A DNA stretch of 64,000 nt from Magicicada septendecula. Its lineage: Eukaryota > Arthropoda > Insecta > Hemiptera > Cicadidae. Of the stretch, positions 1 through 11,440 are shown in pieces (position 1 is the stretch's first letter; each line of letters starts with the position of its first letter). The notes beneath the pieces were generated by a model. It made no database searches, was not told the origin of the DNA, and saw only the letters and a program-made list of their open reading frames with translations. Position numbers and translations under genes: made by a program. The DNA is taken from positions 19,945,967 to 20,009,966 of the forward strand of contig CM068373.1 of NCBI GenBank assembly GCA_034769895.1, in the 5' to 3' direction.

Positions 1-468
1 GCTGTAGAGCGTGTTTGTTGAAATAAGTAATTTAAATACTGTTCTAAGCAACGCAGTAACTTCGTAAACTTTCCTTCGTAACTTTACTTCCATTAACTTT
101 ATTTATTCTAAAATTGTTTACGTTTTGTGTGAAACATTTAGTAAAAATAATTTTGCAAGGACGCTGAATTGTGTTTTATAGTAAACGTGTAAATGTGAAA
201 ATGAGCATGAAATATGTTGTTGAATGCATACAAAATAACACTAAATACAAAAACAGAGGCAAAAGTTATTTTTTATTTTATTAAAGTGGTTATACCAAGT
301 AACCACCGCTTAACGGTTTCTTTAGTTCTTGCTTGTGTAGTTTCAGTACTCTACGTTTAAATTGCAAATTTCTACAAATTTCTGGAGATCCAAATGTTTT
401 GCAATGGTCTTGTTCTCTCGCCGCTCTCTCTACAAACCTTTTTTCTCTCTTCCATCTTCCACCTTTTC

Positions 469-508
<40 letters not shown>

Positions 509-860
509 TCTCTCTCTCTCTCTACTGTTTCCTTCCTTAATTCTACAGCTCCCCCTCTCGTCCAAGGCTGCAGAGCGTGTTTGTTGAAATAAATAATTAA
601 AATACTGTTCTAAGCAACGCAGTAACTTCGTAAACTTTGCTAAGTAACTTTGCTTCCATTAATTTTATTTATTCTAAAATCGTTTGCGTTTTGTGTGAAA
701 CGTTTTGTAAACAAAACTTTGTAAAGACGCTGAATTGTGTTTTACAGTAAGCGTGTAAAAGTGAAAACGTGAGCAGGAAATATGTTGTTGAATGCATACG
801 AAATGACAGCGATTTACCGGCACACGTGAGAGAGAGTCAAATTGAAGGTATTTCTGTACC
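1..860. repeat. Dispersed repeat family R1, copy 1 (internally duplicated)
   Basis: Bases 1-240 recur at 567-806 with substitutions, giving a direct duplication with a period of about 566 bp. The stretch between them (about 300-470) matches the starts of two more copies near 22.62-22.83 kb and 24.11-24.31 kb. The family therefore appears three times in the window. No coding potential is convincing: the short ORFs here run through a CT microsatellite. The class of the element is not recognised. Confidence 0.75.
473..524. repeat. (CT)n microsatellite
   Basis: This is an almost pure CT dinucleotide run broken once by 'cca'. It lies inside repeat family R1, at a place where the other R1 copies have only short CT-rich sequence. 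It therefore looks like a local expansion. Confidence 0.95.
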
Positions 861-887
861 AATTTAGTATTTTGATACGTTCAATAC

Positions 888-960
888 TTATACAAGGAAT
901 CGGTATGGAGAACCATACATGACTTCTATGTTCTAAGTTTTATATTTAAAATCATTTATT
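888..960 (-). repeat. Fragment of a repeat also in the duplicated unit
   Basis: The reverse complement of this stretch matches 26765-26830 and 36242-36307, including the hairpin-forming core gtatggttctccatac. It is a short relic. The remaining sequence to 1420 shows no gene or repeat beyond a 12-bp inverted repeat (gacctaaacaga at 1296-1307 and its complement at 1331-1342). Confidence 0.6.
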
Positions 961-1420
961 TGAATTCAGTACGATTATTTCTAAAAAGAATCTCCCACCC
1001 TCAAACCATTTTCACCATTTATAGATATTTTTCTTATTATAGGGTAGTCGTTTAATATTGTTATTTTTGAGCCACTGTATCTATACAAATTAAGTACCGT
1101 ATTCTTATAAAGAAACTGAACTACGCAGATAATCACTCATTAATTACTTACTTATATAATTATGTAATTACATGGCTGCAAATTATTTTGTGCAAAGGTT
1201 TTAAAAATATATAAACACTTGGTACGTCTCACAGATTTTATTTAACTCTGACAACTGTTACGACTTCTTAAGCCATTGTCAAAGAGATGAGTGAAGACCT
1301 AAACAGAGGATATAAGGGTGGTGGTGGACATCTGTTTAGGTCGTGTATTGGAAAATGTGTGAGGTGTGAAGATGGAGAGGGGGGGTTGCAGGACCTAAGG
1401 GAAGATCAAGTGTCTGTAAA

Positions 1421-1585
1421 AACTAAATATTATATGAATGCAAAATATAGAATTAACTAAACTAAATATAATCTGAATGCAAAATATAAAATTAACTAAA
1501 CTAAACATAATCTGAATGCAGAATATAAAATTAACTAAACTAATTATAATCTGAATGCAAAATATAAAATTAACTAAACTAAATA
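1421..1585. repeat. 39-bp minisatellite, about 4.2 copies
   Basis: Four consecutive 39-bp units start at 1421, 1460, 1499 and 1538, followed by a 9-base partial unit. Units differ from each other at a few positions. The unit is AT-rich with a conserved 'ctgaatgca' core. The flank from 1586 to about 1900 contains nothing recognisable. Confidence 0.95.
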
Positions 1586-1904
1586 ACAGCTTTTAATAAA
1601 GGGGATACACAGAATTCAGTTTGTTTATTTGTTAAATATTTTTTAGTTTTTATTGCTTTTTTTCTATGATTTCTTTCTTTAGAGAATTAGAGAATTTAAT
1701 TTTTTATTTTTAAATATTAACAACTGGGTACAATTCGTATTCTGATTATCTTTCTCACCGTTTTTACCAAAAGCATGCTGATATATTTGGTTTCGTTCTG
1801 AGTGCACATAGCAAAAATAATTTTTTTAATTAATTAGAATATTGAAGTCATGTATCCTCCATACCGATTGTTTATTTAATTTCGTCCAACTCGTTAAATC
1901 AGCA

Positions 1905-2075
1905 CCAAATCTGAAAAACTTACCTACAGTTACACACACAGACGCCTTACGGAAAATGACTTTTTTCACGTTTTCAGGGTAGTACAATCAGAATCAGCCG
2001 TTATTGCGAACACGAATTTTTTCGCCATCACTATACTTCCATTTTCTTACGGAACATGGAAGTATAAAAGATTCT
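1905..2075 (-). repeat. (TG)n-tailed dispersed repeat, copy 1
   Basis: Read on the minus strand, this matches 6300-6602 and 25345-25520. It has an acttccat/atggaagt inverted repeat near one end, then 'ggctgattctgattgtac', then a short TG-rich run. In this copy the TG tract is only a few units long (seen as 'acacacacag' on the plus strand at about 1933-1942). The class is unknown; it could be a short non-autonomous element. Confidence 0.7.
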
Positions 2076-2235
2076 TGCATTGAGAAGAGAGAAATTTTGT
2101 TGTGTGTGCTTAATAAAACATATTATATAAATTTCCTTTATTGTATTTTAGTTTCTATGACTTAAATCTTTACTCCTCAGGCGAAAGTCCTAAAAGTAGA
2201 CACTATGGTTGGTACGTTAGGCTTTCACAGATGGC

Positions 2236-2543
2236 GTCAACTCTGATAATATTGTAACTATTCGCCGGTCTATTAGGCCGTGGTCTAATGTTGCCGCATA
2301 AAACAGACGCTTCGGCCCTACCATTTGAGGTGGTATTTAGTGTTACGACATGAAAAGGCAACTGATACGCTTTTCACCAGTTATCACAGTACTGTGGCAA
2401 AAGATTTTTAAGTTGCCTCTTCAAGTCGTAACACTGAAGAGATGGCCTCCGATGATCTGTTACAATGCAGCACGTCCGTTTTATGCGGCAGCATTAGACC
2501 ACGGCCTAATAACCCGGTGAATTGTCAAAATATTAACAGAGGC
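2236..2543. mobile_element. Foldback element FB1 (long imperfect hairpin)
   Basis: The left arm (about 2236-2385) and right arm (about 2395-2543) are inverted copies of each other, matching around 'ggccgtggtctaatg' and 'gttacgacatgaaaaggc'. The axis falls near 2390, on the palindrome cacagtactgtg. Single-arm relatives occur at 26556-26733, 36033-36210 and 46585-46675. There is no coding capacity. Confidence 0.85.
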
Positions 2544-2799
2544 TCTACGGCTGTTAGCTGACATGTTTTTGATAATCAGAGAAAAATATATCAGTTGATG
2601 GTAACATTCATGAAATAAAGTTGCTGTTCATATTCTTTTTCACATTCCTGCAGGGTAAAAAAGAGGCATATATGATATAATGTATAAGGTTATTTTCTAT
2701 TCACATACTAAAAGAAAGCTATGACAGACAGACAACTACGGGGTATTTTCAGCAGCCAAGTAAACAGCTGCAATCTATTTGGTTTTTTGACATCTGTTT

Positions 2800-3700
2800 T
2801 TTCTGTCAACCACGCTTTTCAAAATTTATACGGAAAAAGCAACAGAGATTTGGGAAAAAAGTGTTCAGGAACATGGGAATTCCACTGGATGGTGATACAG
2901 TTTATTCATTACAGTTTGCTGATGACCAATTACTCTTGGCTCAAAATTTTGAAGACTTAGAGTACGTAATTAGAAAATTGATACAGGAATATCAGAAATG
3001 GGGACTAAAGATAAATATGAATAAAACAAAATCCATGGCAATAGGTGACCTTCATCAAGACTTGATAATGGAGGAAGACATGGGAAATGTGCATATAGAA
3101 AGGAATACAAGTATTTAGGGGTGAAAATTACGACCCGTGGGAAGGAAGACAAAGAAATACAATCCAGAATTAATTTGGGAAAGATTTAAATATCTACATT
3201 AAATGGAATCCTGTGGAAGAAGCAAATTATAGAAGAAACTAAAACCGAAATATTTAAAACCACTGTTACAAGTATCATGACTGACGGCTCAGAAGTTTAG
3301 ACTACTAATAAACATACAAGAACAAAATTAATGGCAGCAGTGATGGACTTTTGGAGACGTTCGGCAAAAGCATCCAGACGTGAGAAAATTAGAAATGAAG
3401 TCATTAAGGACAGAATGAATGTACAAAATTCAATTGTTGATTTTATCCAAACAAAAAAATTACAATGGTATGGACACAAGAAAAGAATGGCACAGAAAAG
3501 ATTGCCGAGGAGAGTTATAAAATGGATCCCAACAGTAAGAAGGAAAAGAGTAAGACCATCCATCACCTGGATAGAAGAAATTCAGACTATATTGAGGGAA
3601 CAAGAAATTGAAGATCTTTGGATGGACAAGCAACAGTGGTAGATGAGAATTCAATCACTTCTGTAATATTTGGTTCCGGAAAATTTGTAATAAAATAAGG
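2800..3700 (+). pseudogene. LINE (non-LTR retrotransposon) relic: end of RT plus C-terminal region
   Basis: The plus-strand translation gives a reverse transcriptase palm segment with the catalytic FADD box (frame open at 2861-3118, 'YSLQFADDQLLLAQ') and the following 'KWGLKINMNKTKSM' thumb motif. A frameshift at about 3100 separates this from a C-terminal segment (3331-3642) with the 'LQWYGHKKRM' motif and a basic 'RKRVRPSITW' stretch, typical of the tail of many insect LINEs. The 5' end (endonuclease and early RT) is missing, the usual 5' truncation. Frameshifts and stops mean it is dead. The clade is not certain; the tail resembles RTE/CR1-like or related elements. A plausible 3' end lies near 3700. 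Confidence 0.85.
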
Positions 3701-3734
3701 TAAACTGCTGCGGTGATTTTATTACAAAGACTGA

Positions 3735-4180
3735 CTCTGAGTGTCTGACTGGTTAAGAGCCCGACTTACACGGCGTTCTGTAGCTGTGCTTATGCCACAA
3801 ATCTGGCCGAACATCGTATCCGTTTAACTCCACCGCCATTACGGAGAGAAACTTACACGGCAGTCCGACCGACCGAGTTATCACAGAACACCATGTACAT
3901 GCAACCACAGGACACTTACTGAACTCGAAGAGAATCAGTCATGCGACTACAGAGAAAGCTACTGACGCATTTCCTTCTTTGTAAAAGAGGTCTAGCAAAA
4001 GCTCAGCCAAAATAGATATGTATCGTTCTAGGCAGAAGAAGAACTTACTGAGGTAAAAGGGGAAAGTTTAATAACATTTTATCAAGAAAACGACGTAAAA
4101 AGAAAACGGTTTGCCTATTGACTGCTGTAGAAAAGAAACAGCTACAGGGTAGAATAGAAACTTAATAAGATGTCAGTGGC
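3735..4180. other. Unassigned, GC-richer stretch
   Basis: This is less AT-rich than its surroundings and contains 'acttacacggc' twice (about 3764 and 3851). That could be the sub-terminal motif of a decayed DNA transposon. No second terminus or coding segment was found. Confidence 0.3.
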
Positions 4181-5221
4181 GGGTCGTCCATAAGGTTCAT
4201 TGGTTCAGTGAAACCCCCTAAATAATTTAAATATGGTTAAGGATTTGTTGAGATAATGGTTTCGTATTTAAATAACAAGAGTTGCGAGATTAATCTTGTT
4301 GACTGAACAGTAATGGATTCGCGTAATAGGGGAATTGTTCGCTACTATTGCTTGAGGTGAAAAACAGCTCTCAGCACTTCTTAGACTGTGTAGACAGCTT
4401 TAGAGGGCGAAATCAGTATACGCAAAATTACATTCAACAGTCGCTAATCCCGAGTATTAGCGACAGACAAGAATAGTTCCGACGAGGGCCGAACCGCATC
4501 TACCGGGAATTTTAACATTTTCATAATACCACCATCCGCCATTATTATGATTTTTATCACATGATTTGTCCGTTTACCTTCAGTTTTGTGTAAGATTTCT
4601 CTATTTCATTTAGAATGCAATGAGAATGTGTGCAGTGAAGTCTTGAAATCAAATAAAATAGTGAAGTAATTGTACTCCGAAAATAAAGTGCGTTTAATGT
4701 AGTCATTAAATAATTATAGTAACGTTAAGCTGACCAAACCGTGTATAACCTCCAGAGTGTTAGCTGGTATTTGTGTGTTCATTGTTCATGTATTTCTTAT
4801 TTTTGCGTTCAGTTCATTGATTTGATAAAATTAGTAGTGTTCAGTCTATTTTAAAAACAAATTTTTCTTCCCTCCTTATTAAAGATAAATGCAAAATTAA
4901 TGAATTCGGTAGACCACTTCCCGTTTTAAATATTAAACAGATATATTTAACCATCCTTTTATTTTAACTATATATTTTTAGAATAATCTGCAAATCGCAT
5001 AAACACAATTTAATGTTAGGCCTACTAAAAGTTGTCAATAGTTATGTCTTCATGTTGCGACCCACCCCGTGTGTTATTTGGAATGAGATAATTTCCCTTA
5101 TCTTAGTGGAAACATTCAAACATTGAAACCCCAACTGTCAGAACCACGAACCGAAGCTGTAAGATGTTTACTAAAGTCGCTAAACACACAACATGGAAAA
5201 GAAGTGTAAAATTAAATAACT
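4181..5221. other. No gene seen; hAT-like terminus at left and a small hairpin
   Basis: The sequence 'cagtggcgggtcgtcc' at about 4188 has the form of a hAT terminal inverted repeat, but no partner terminus is evident. A perfect 9-bp stem hairpin (gtcgctaat / attagcgac) lies at about 4440-4464. The rest is featureless AT-rich DNA. Confidence 0.35.
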
Positions 5222-5395
5222 AAAAGAAAGTTTTTTAGGAGTAAAAACATAAAGTTTTACCTTATAACCTGAACCGGTTTTCACTTTTAGAAAGCTTCTT
5301 CAGAGGTGACCTAAAACATAAAAAACTTTGTGTTCCGAGTCGTTAGTGAAATAGTTGTATTTAGTTGTATTTAGTAACGGACACGTCATGGATAA
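5222..5395. mobile_element. Foldback element FB2, collapsed relative of FB7
   Basis: The sequence contains the same arm as the palindrome at 43630-43863, including 'gaaagcttcttcagag' and 'aactttgtgttccgagtcg'. The two arms have been shortened so that only part of the hairpin remains. The motif 'taacggacacgtcatgga' beyond it also occurs, inverted, beside FB7. Confidence 0.7.
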
Positions 5396-5470
5396 CGAAA
5401 TCCAAGAATTTAACTAAAAGAAAGTAAAACGTAAGCGAGGGAAATAGAAAGAGAGAAAGCGGGGAAGAAA

Positions 5471-5508
5471 GAGAGATAGAGAGAGAGAGAGAGAGAGTGA
5501 GAGAGAAG
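5471..5508. repeat. (GA)n microsatellite
   Basis: An imperfect GA run. The surrounding 5400-6060 shows no gene or repeat. Confidence 0.9.
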
Positions 5509-6064
5509 GGATAGTGGAAGTTTGTAAGAACATCTGTGAATCTGTAACAAATACAGAGTTAACGATAATGAGCTGCAGAAACTTAAGCAGCTATAACGCT
5601 GCACGGTGCATATATAATTTCTCGCGATAACAAATTTAACCAGACACTAGATATTAAAGATACAACTTACGACGCTACAATAACGGTTAACTGTTTTGTT
5701 ACTATTTTCACAAGCAATACACAGGTATATATTCTTAACATTAAACACCTGTTTACATCCACGTGTATGCCATCCAGCGTTCATTTTGTGTAGGCATGTA
5801 TATGTTACCGTTAAAGTCTATAATTCAGTTATTTCGTGTCAAACAAATACACTATTTCAGACTTTTACACGTAATTTCCAATTATGATATTAGAAAACAA
5901 TTAAGAGTACCTATCTTTAATTATAAACTATTGATATTTCTCTATAATAATTTCTTCCATTAAACCATTACAATTTCAAGTTTAACTACTTAACCGAATG
6001 AAGATTGCCTAACAACCTAGTATACTGGTCTGAAAACGAAAAAACAAATATTTTTCCTATAAAC

Positions 6065-6250
6065 ATCTTTCTATCTCTTCAGGAACTCCTCTCCCATCCT
6101 AGTATCAGTCTTATTTATTAACTCTGTGCCCTCGCCTTTTGGGTTTTCCCTTTATTTGTCTTTCAGTTGCTGACTGGTTGTTAGGAAGCTAAGAAGGGAC
6201 GGGTGTTTTGGTTCCACACGTGTAAAACCAAAGTTGCTGTCACATAGGTT
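6065..6250 (+). repeat. Dispersed repeat pair, copy 1 (with 55805-55990)
   Basis: This is similar in order and spacing to 55805-55990: 'cttcaggaact', a 'gtcttatt.attaa' block, 'atttgtctttcagttgctga', 'tgttaggaa', and 'acacgtgt'. It is diverged and non-coding, of unknown class. Confidence 0.65.
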
Positions 6251-6299
6251 CCTGTGAGCAGTTCTTTGATTCTTATCGCTGATGGAAGTTTCCAGATTT

Positions 6300-6603
<304 letters not shown>

Positions 6604-7579
6604 AAAGGTGTTATTATTGGTTGTAAAAAAATCAAAAAATTGTATACTGAATAAATAATAGAGTGAATAAAATAAACACTAAATATTCAATTTCAACACT
6701 GCTTTATTAAGAATTGAAAAGCCAGTTCGAAAAAGTGATTACTGAAATAATAGTACCTGGAATTTTTGCACAAATCAGCGTACTGTAAACACACAAAATA
6801 CACTAAACTCGTGTGAGTGTACAATAATGATGTCGAAAGCTTCAGTGTTTGTGACGGACAGACGTCAATGGACTGCATTGTCCCCCAGCGTTTGCCTTTA
6901 ACCCCCAGTTGACGTCTACCGTTCTAATACAGTGACAGCGTGTTTTACCAAGAGCACAGCAAGACGAGAATTAATGGTCTCCGGCTAATTGTTAATATTT
7001 TGCTCCGACAGTTAATCTTACTTCTCCGACAGCTGGAAAGTTAGAGTCGGTGTTTTATAGTGCGACTGTAGAGAAGTTTATTGAATTTCGTGTTATAAAC
7101 CTTATGTTTCATAAACATTAAGTTTGAATTAAATAGGCACGGTGTAACTTAAATTAGAATTAAAGTTTGGAAAACAACTTATCTAGAGGTGATTAGAAAA
7201 AATATTTGAACACTTAAAAACAATTATCCTGTTTCAACAAAATAAATAAGGTAGCACTAAATTAAAATTTGGTATTCAGAATTTTAAGTTTTTTTTTACA
7301 CGAACAGCCGTGGACCAGGCGAATATCATTTGCTTTACTTCTCCTGACAGAAGGCCCTCATTGGCACACTATGCGCCGCCTTCCTTTCCACTGTCCACTC
7401 CTTTCTCGTCTTCGTCTCACCGCAGAGAACCTCAAGATTTTAAATTTTGTTTCTGTACGTATTTCTATCTACAGAGTCGTTCAAAGAGATAGGTACCCAG
7501 TTTTATAATTTCTTCCTTGAGTTGTTTGATGTATCCGTTCAGACTGGAAAGTTAACAAATATATTTGTAAATTTGTTTA

Positions 7580-8800
7580 TTTAATCTGGACCGATCCATT
7601 CAAACCATATGTCCAAGGAATCTCGGCCTTTTCCTTCGAAAAGCCGTTTCCAGATCTTCCAGATTCCTGTACAGCTCTTCTTTGGGTCTATGCCTGTACC
7701 CATCTTTGGTTTTCTTGGGGCCATAAATTTTCCGAAGAATTCTTCGTTAAATTTTAAGAAGACGTTCCATGACTACGGGAAGTTTTCATGACTTTATCTA
7801 GGAAACAGTTAAAGAGAATAGGGGAGAGGCCATCCCCTTGACGTATGGTAGTGCAAATTGGAAAGGGGTCACTAAGTTCTCCTAGAAATTTAATTTTGGA
7901 AACTGTGTCGGTTAACGTTAATTTAACTAAACTTAGAATTTTGGGATTGACACCGCATTCCTTCAGGCACTGGAAGAGTGTCTCTCAATCCACTGAATCA
8001 GAGCCCTTCTGAAAATTAAAGAAGGTTATGAAAAGGGGGATATCTCTTTGAAGGAAATACCTAATGATCAACTTCAAACTGAGGATCTGTTCTGAACAAT
8101 GTGCGGAACGAGCTGGGATTCGAGTCTATTGAGGAGGAGCTTAGAGAAGATTTTATAAGTTACGGGGAGAAGTGGAACCCTCCGGTAGCTATTCACATCT
8201 ATTTTACTGCCCTTTTTGTGGAGAGGGTGTATGAGGCTGGACTTCCACTCTAGATGGATTGTTTCTCCTTCCCTTATTTTCAGAAATAAGGCTATGGTTC
8301 CGGAAAGGAACCCTTTGCAGATGTTCTCCCAAAGTTATACGGTGATATCATCTTCGCCGGACGCTTTATTGTTGCGAAGAGACTTTGGATAGTTTCCCAG
8401 AGTTCTTTTTCATCTGAGGGCCGCGAATTAGGGTTTTCCAGGAACCTGTTGAAACTGGAGCTCGGAAGTTGGGACTTCGTAGTTGAGAAGGTTTTGGAAA
8501 TATTGGGCCAGAATCTGACAATTCTCCTGGCTGTTTAGAGCAAGGGAAACAAACTTCTTTTTGAAAACATAAACTTGGGGAAACATATTTAGAGAGTCTG
8601 GAGTGGAAGGTTCTGAAGTTATTGTTGTGGAAGTCCGCATCCATTTTTGGGAGATTTTATCCTTCAAGAATCTTCTTCTCTGAGATATAAAGACTTGACA
8701 GGCCTTCTTAGGTAGTAGTCGAAGGGTTTCCAGGTTCTGTAGCGTTTTGCTAGAGTGGCAGACTTTCCAGGCTTTAAGTCTTTGAGATACAGCATTTTCA
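7580..8800 (-). pseudogene. LINE relic: linker and reverse transcriptase
   Basis: On the minus strand, reading from 8800 down, broken frames give a linker, then 'LRNNKASGEDDI', then 'VTYKIFSKLLLNRLESQ', then a 'GSDSVDWETLFQCLKECG' block, then 'IRQGDGLSPILFNCFLDK' near 7850. These are successive conserved RT blocks of a non-LTR retrotransposon. Multiple frameshifts and stops break it. The palm-domain FADD/YADD segment and C-terminus are absent. The RT resembles the long LINE at 19.3-22.4 kb, so the two may be one family. Confidence 0.8.
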
Positions 8801-9713
8801 CCTTTTTTAAAAGTTTATTTATTACAATAACTATTATATTTCTTATATATATTGCCACAGTACACAGGATCTACGTTCATTTAAATGGAATACTAATGCT
8901 CTAACACATTTTCTGACGGCCATAGACATGTTTTAAATTGATTTTGTTCTTTCTTTGTAAAGTAGTCATATGTTTTGAACCAAGCTACGTTTAAAAAATT
9001 GTTATGTCAAAATGTTCACAAGTTTATTCTCTTTTATGTCATGTGAAATATTTGTGTGTAAGTGCGCGGATGCGCGTGTGATTTACATTTTATTTAATAA
9101 CTTCGAGGAAAATTAACATTTCGTTTTGAATCTTGGACAGAGTATTCTCATGGTTATAAGCTACATTTTCCATATACTCAATTCTCCACAACTATATTTT
9201 TTATTGGTTTTTTAAAATGAAATCAGTCTTCTTTTATTCTCGCTATCTCATAGAAAGTAATAAAATTTGTAGATTAAATCGGACAGAGTTTAAGGCTGAT
9301 TTCGGTCTACCTGTGTTCTCATCTGTGACGTTGCTAGAGTTTCCACCAATCAGAAGGTCTAAAATTTATTTGAGTCGGACGCCCAGTTTCTTCCGAGGAA
9401 TTGCCATAGAAACACGTACTCGCTGTCACGAGGTTGTGACCAGACAGGTAGTTTTCCTTCAGACGTAGAAGTCGGTTCACGGTTCGAGTTCTTCGTAACC
9501 ATTACCACTTATAGAACTCAAATAATAAATAGATCATTCTAGTGCTTTTCGCGTACAGTAGAAGATTTTCCGGATTAGAGCCAAAATATCTAACGAGATA
9601 TTTTGAGTTAACGCGAGAACACTTCAAGAAAACGGAATTTGTGTAAGCTCAATACACGATCTATTTTACCCAGTTTTAATCCCTGAGATTAAGTGAATTT
9701 AAATTATAAATAA
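8801..9713. other. No gene recognised
   Basis: AT-rich sequence with no repeat shared elsewhere in the window and no recognisable protein. An 83-codon ORF at 9217-9468 has no recognisable features. Confidence 0.4.
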
Positions 9714-9873
9714 TGTCAGTTCATGTCCCAGTGTGCGTGTGTGCGAAGACGTGAATTGTCAACGTAAATACTTCAGCGTTAGTGATCTTCGGTCGGCCGA
9801 CGTGCAGAGTAGCAGCAGCGAGCAGCGTGCGGAGCGCCTGGATTCTACGCAAACAGTGGAATTCAACTTAAAA
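9714..9873 (+). promoter_or_regulatory. Candidate promoter and non-coding first exon
   Basis: A CpG-dense patch (about 9785-9850), unlike the AT-rich surroundings, follows an arthropod-type initiator (tcagtt at about 9718). It ends with a possible splice donor (aaaa|gtaacg at about 9872). It includes the palindrome gtcggccgac. There is no long ORF, so if real this is a 5' UTR exon. It could alternatively be a relic of a repeat. The downstream signal-peptide exon at 48521 is on the same strand, but a link is only a guess. Confidence 0.3.
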
Positions 9874-10183
9874 GTAACGTATATGTAAAACAACCCAAAA
9901 GACTCATTTATTGAAAGACAATTTTTTTTAATAAACAATTTTATATTGTAAAGTAATAAGACAATAGTAAATTTTAATGTGCTAATGAATACATTTTTTT
10001 ACCTCCAGATATAGACTCTGTTGTAATAATTTCAACGTAACATATCTATGCAGTTATAAGTTGTATCGTTGCAATATATTTTTCTCTTAAATTTCTACTT
10101 TATTATTTACATACTTTTTTGAGAATTCTTCAAGTGTTAAAAATATATAGGTAAAATTTCTTTTTAATTCTATTTTAACACAC

Positions 10184-10197
10184 GTGCGCGCGCGCGC

Positions 10198-10228
<31 letters not shown>

Positions 10229-10232
10229 TGTG
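10184..10232. repeat. Compound (CG)n(TG)n tract
   Basis: Uninterrupted alternating purine-pyrimidine DNA, a CG run followed by a TG run. It is the mirror order of the tract at 39182-39229. Such sequence can form Z-DNA. Confidence 0.95.
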
Positions 10233-10377
10233 ATAACCTGACAGAGGTAGACTGACGGACAGACAAACAGAAAAGGGAGAGAGAAAAGTGTATTGCTCAT
10301 CTGCTATTTCAGTTCGACTGGGACTGGACACCGACTAGTGAGTATTCGGTCAGCGCTCGCGTTATCTATATGAAATA

Positions 10378-10650
10378 CAGTAAAGCCCCTTTATAACCCT
10401 CATCAAGGAGTCCCGCGAAAACCGTGTATTAAGTGGGAACGCGTATTAAACGAAAGATGGCCAAGTGACATAAATATATAGGCCTATTGTATTACTGTAG
10501 ATTTATATTTTTCACGTCTACGTTATATACGTGTTTTCCGTATACAGTATAACAGGTCCTCGTGTCCCCGGATTTCACTTTCCTTCGCTTACATCATCCA
10601 CCCGACGTCGCAGCTGCAATGATTGAGTCGCCGATCGTTATTATTGGACA
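10378..10650. other. Possible pogo/Tigger-like left terminus
   Basis: 'cagtaaagcccctttataac' preceded by TA resembles a Tigger/pogo-type terminal repeat. A similar inverted terminus ends at 14345 (see findings). No transposase is recognisable between them. Confidence 0.3.
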
Positions 10651-11440
10651 TTGACGACATTTTGAGAGCATGGAAATCCAGAGCGTCTTCAGAAATACAG
10701 CTTAACAAATCAATTTGTATGGGTTCCCTGCTGTATGCGGATGACATAGTTCTTATTCAAGAAAATGAGGATGATTTCTTGTAATGTAATGTTTCAATTA
10801 CAAGAAGTGGCAAGAGAGTACTTACTGACAATTTCTGTAAGAACTAATACCAAATAACAAATACCAAATGGCCTTTAAAGGTAAATATCCAGTGAGGACT
10901 AAGATAGTTATAAACAACAGTAGTTTAGAACAAGTGAGCCGTTTCAAATATCTTGGCTGTGCAGTAAACTATGAATCTGAATATGATATAAGAGAGAAGA
11001 TAAATAAATTTAGGAATATTTGTGGTATGATTCATAGAAATTTTAGAAATAAAACAAGACACAGCACAAAGATTAAATTTTATTAGGCAATTGCATGAGA
11101 CACATTGATTTAGGCGTGGTCTTAGTGAGGCGTGGGTCAAGGAAAGCGGCAAGATTCAGAGTGCTGAAATGCAGTTTCTTGGAAATAATTTAAGTTATAC
11201 ATTGCAAGATAGAATAAGGAATGAAGATATCAGAGCACAACTCGAAGTAAAGGACATGAATGAAATTATTTCAATTTTCAGAAGACAATGGTGGGATCAT
11301 CTACAAAGAACGACAGAGGATCGATTACCAAAAGCGGCACTGAACTATAGTCATTGGTAGAAGAAACGTGAGTCGTCCGAGGATGAGATGGGTACCGGAC
11401 CAAATTTATCCTAATCCTTGAAGAGGAGAAGAAGAAGTAG
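10650..11440 (+). pseudogene. LINE relic: end of RT and C-terminal region
   Basis: A YADD palm motif ('GSLLYADDIVLIQENEDDFL') starts at about 10720. It is followed by 'FKYLGCAVNYESEYDIREKI' (frame 10868-11086) and 'FRNICGMIHRNFRNKTR', then 'LQDRIRNEDIRAQLEV' in the frame at 11169-11360. Frameshifts separate the pieces. The 'FRNICG...FRNKTR' block is shared with the relics at 15.96-16.68 kb (-), 41.1-42.0 kb (+) and 48.8-49.6 kb (-). This marks one LINE family with at least four 5'-truncated copies here. Confidence 0.8.

Noticed and set aside
333..592. ORFs of 76-84 codons rich in Ser-Leu
   Set aside because: They run through the CT microsatellite inside a dispersed repeat.
4181..5060. hAT-like 'cagtggcgggtcg' paired with a GC-rich inverted segment near 5055
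   Set aside because: The second segment does not end in CTG, and flanking octamers do not match.
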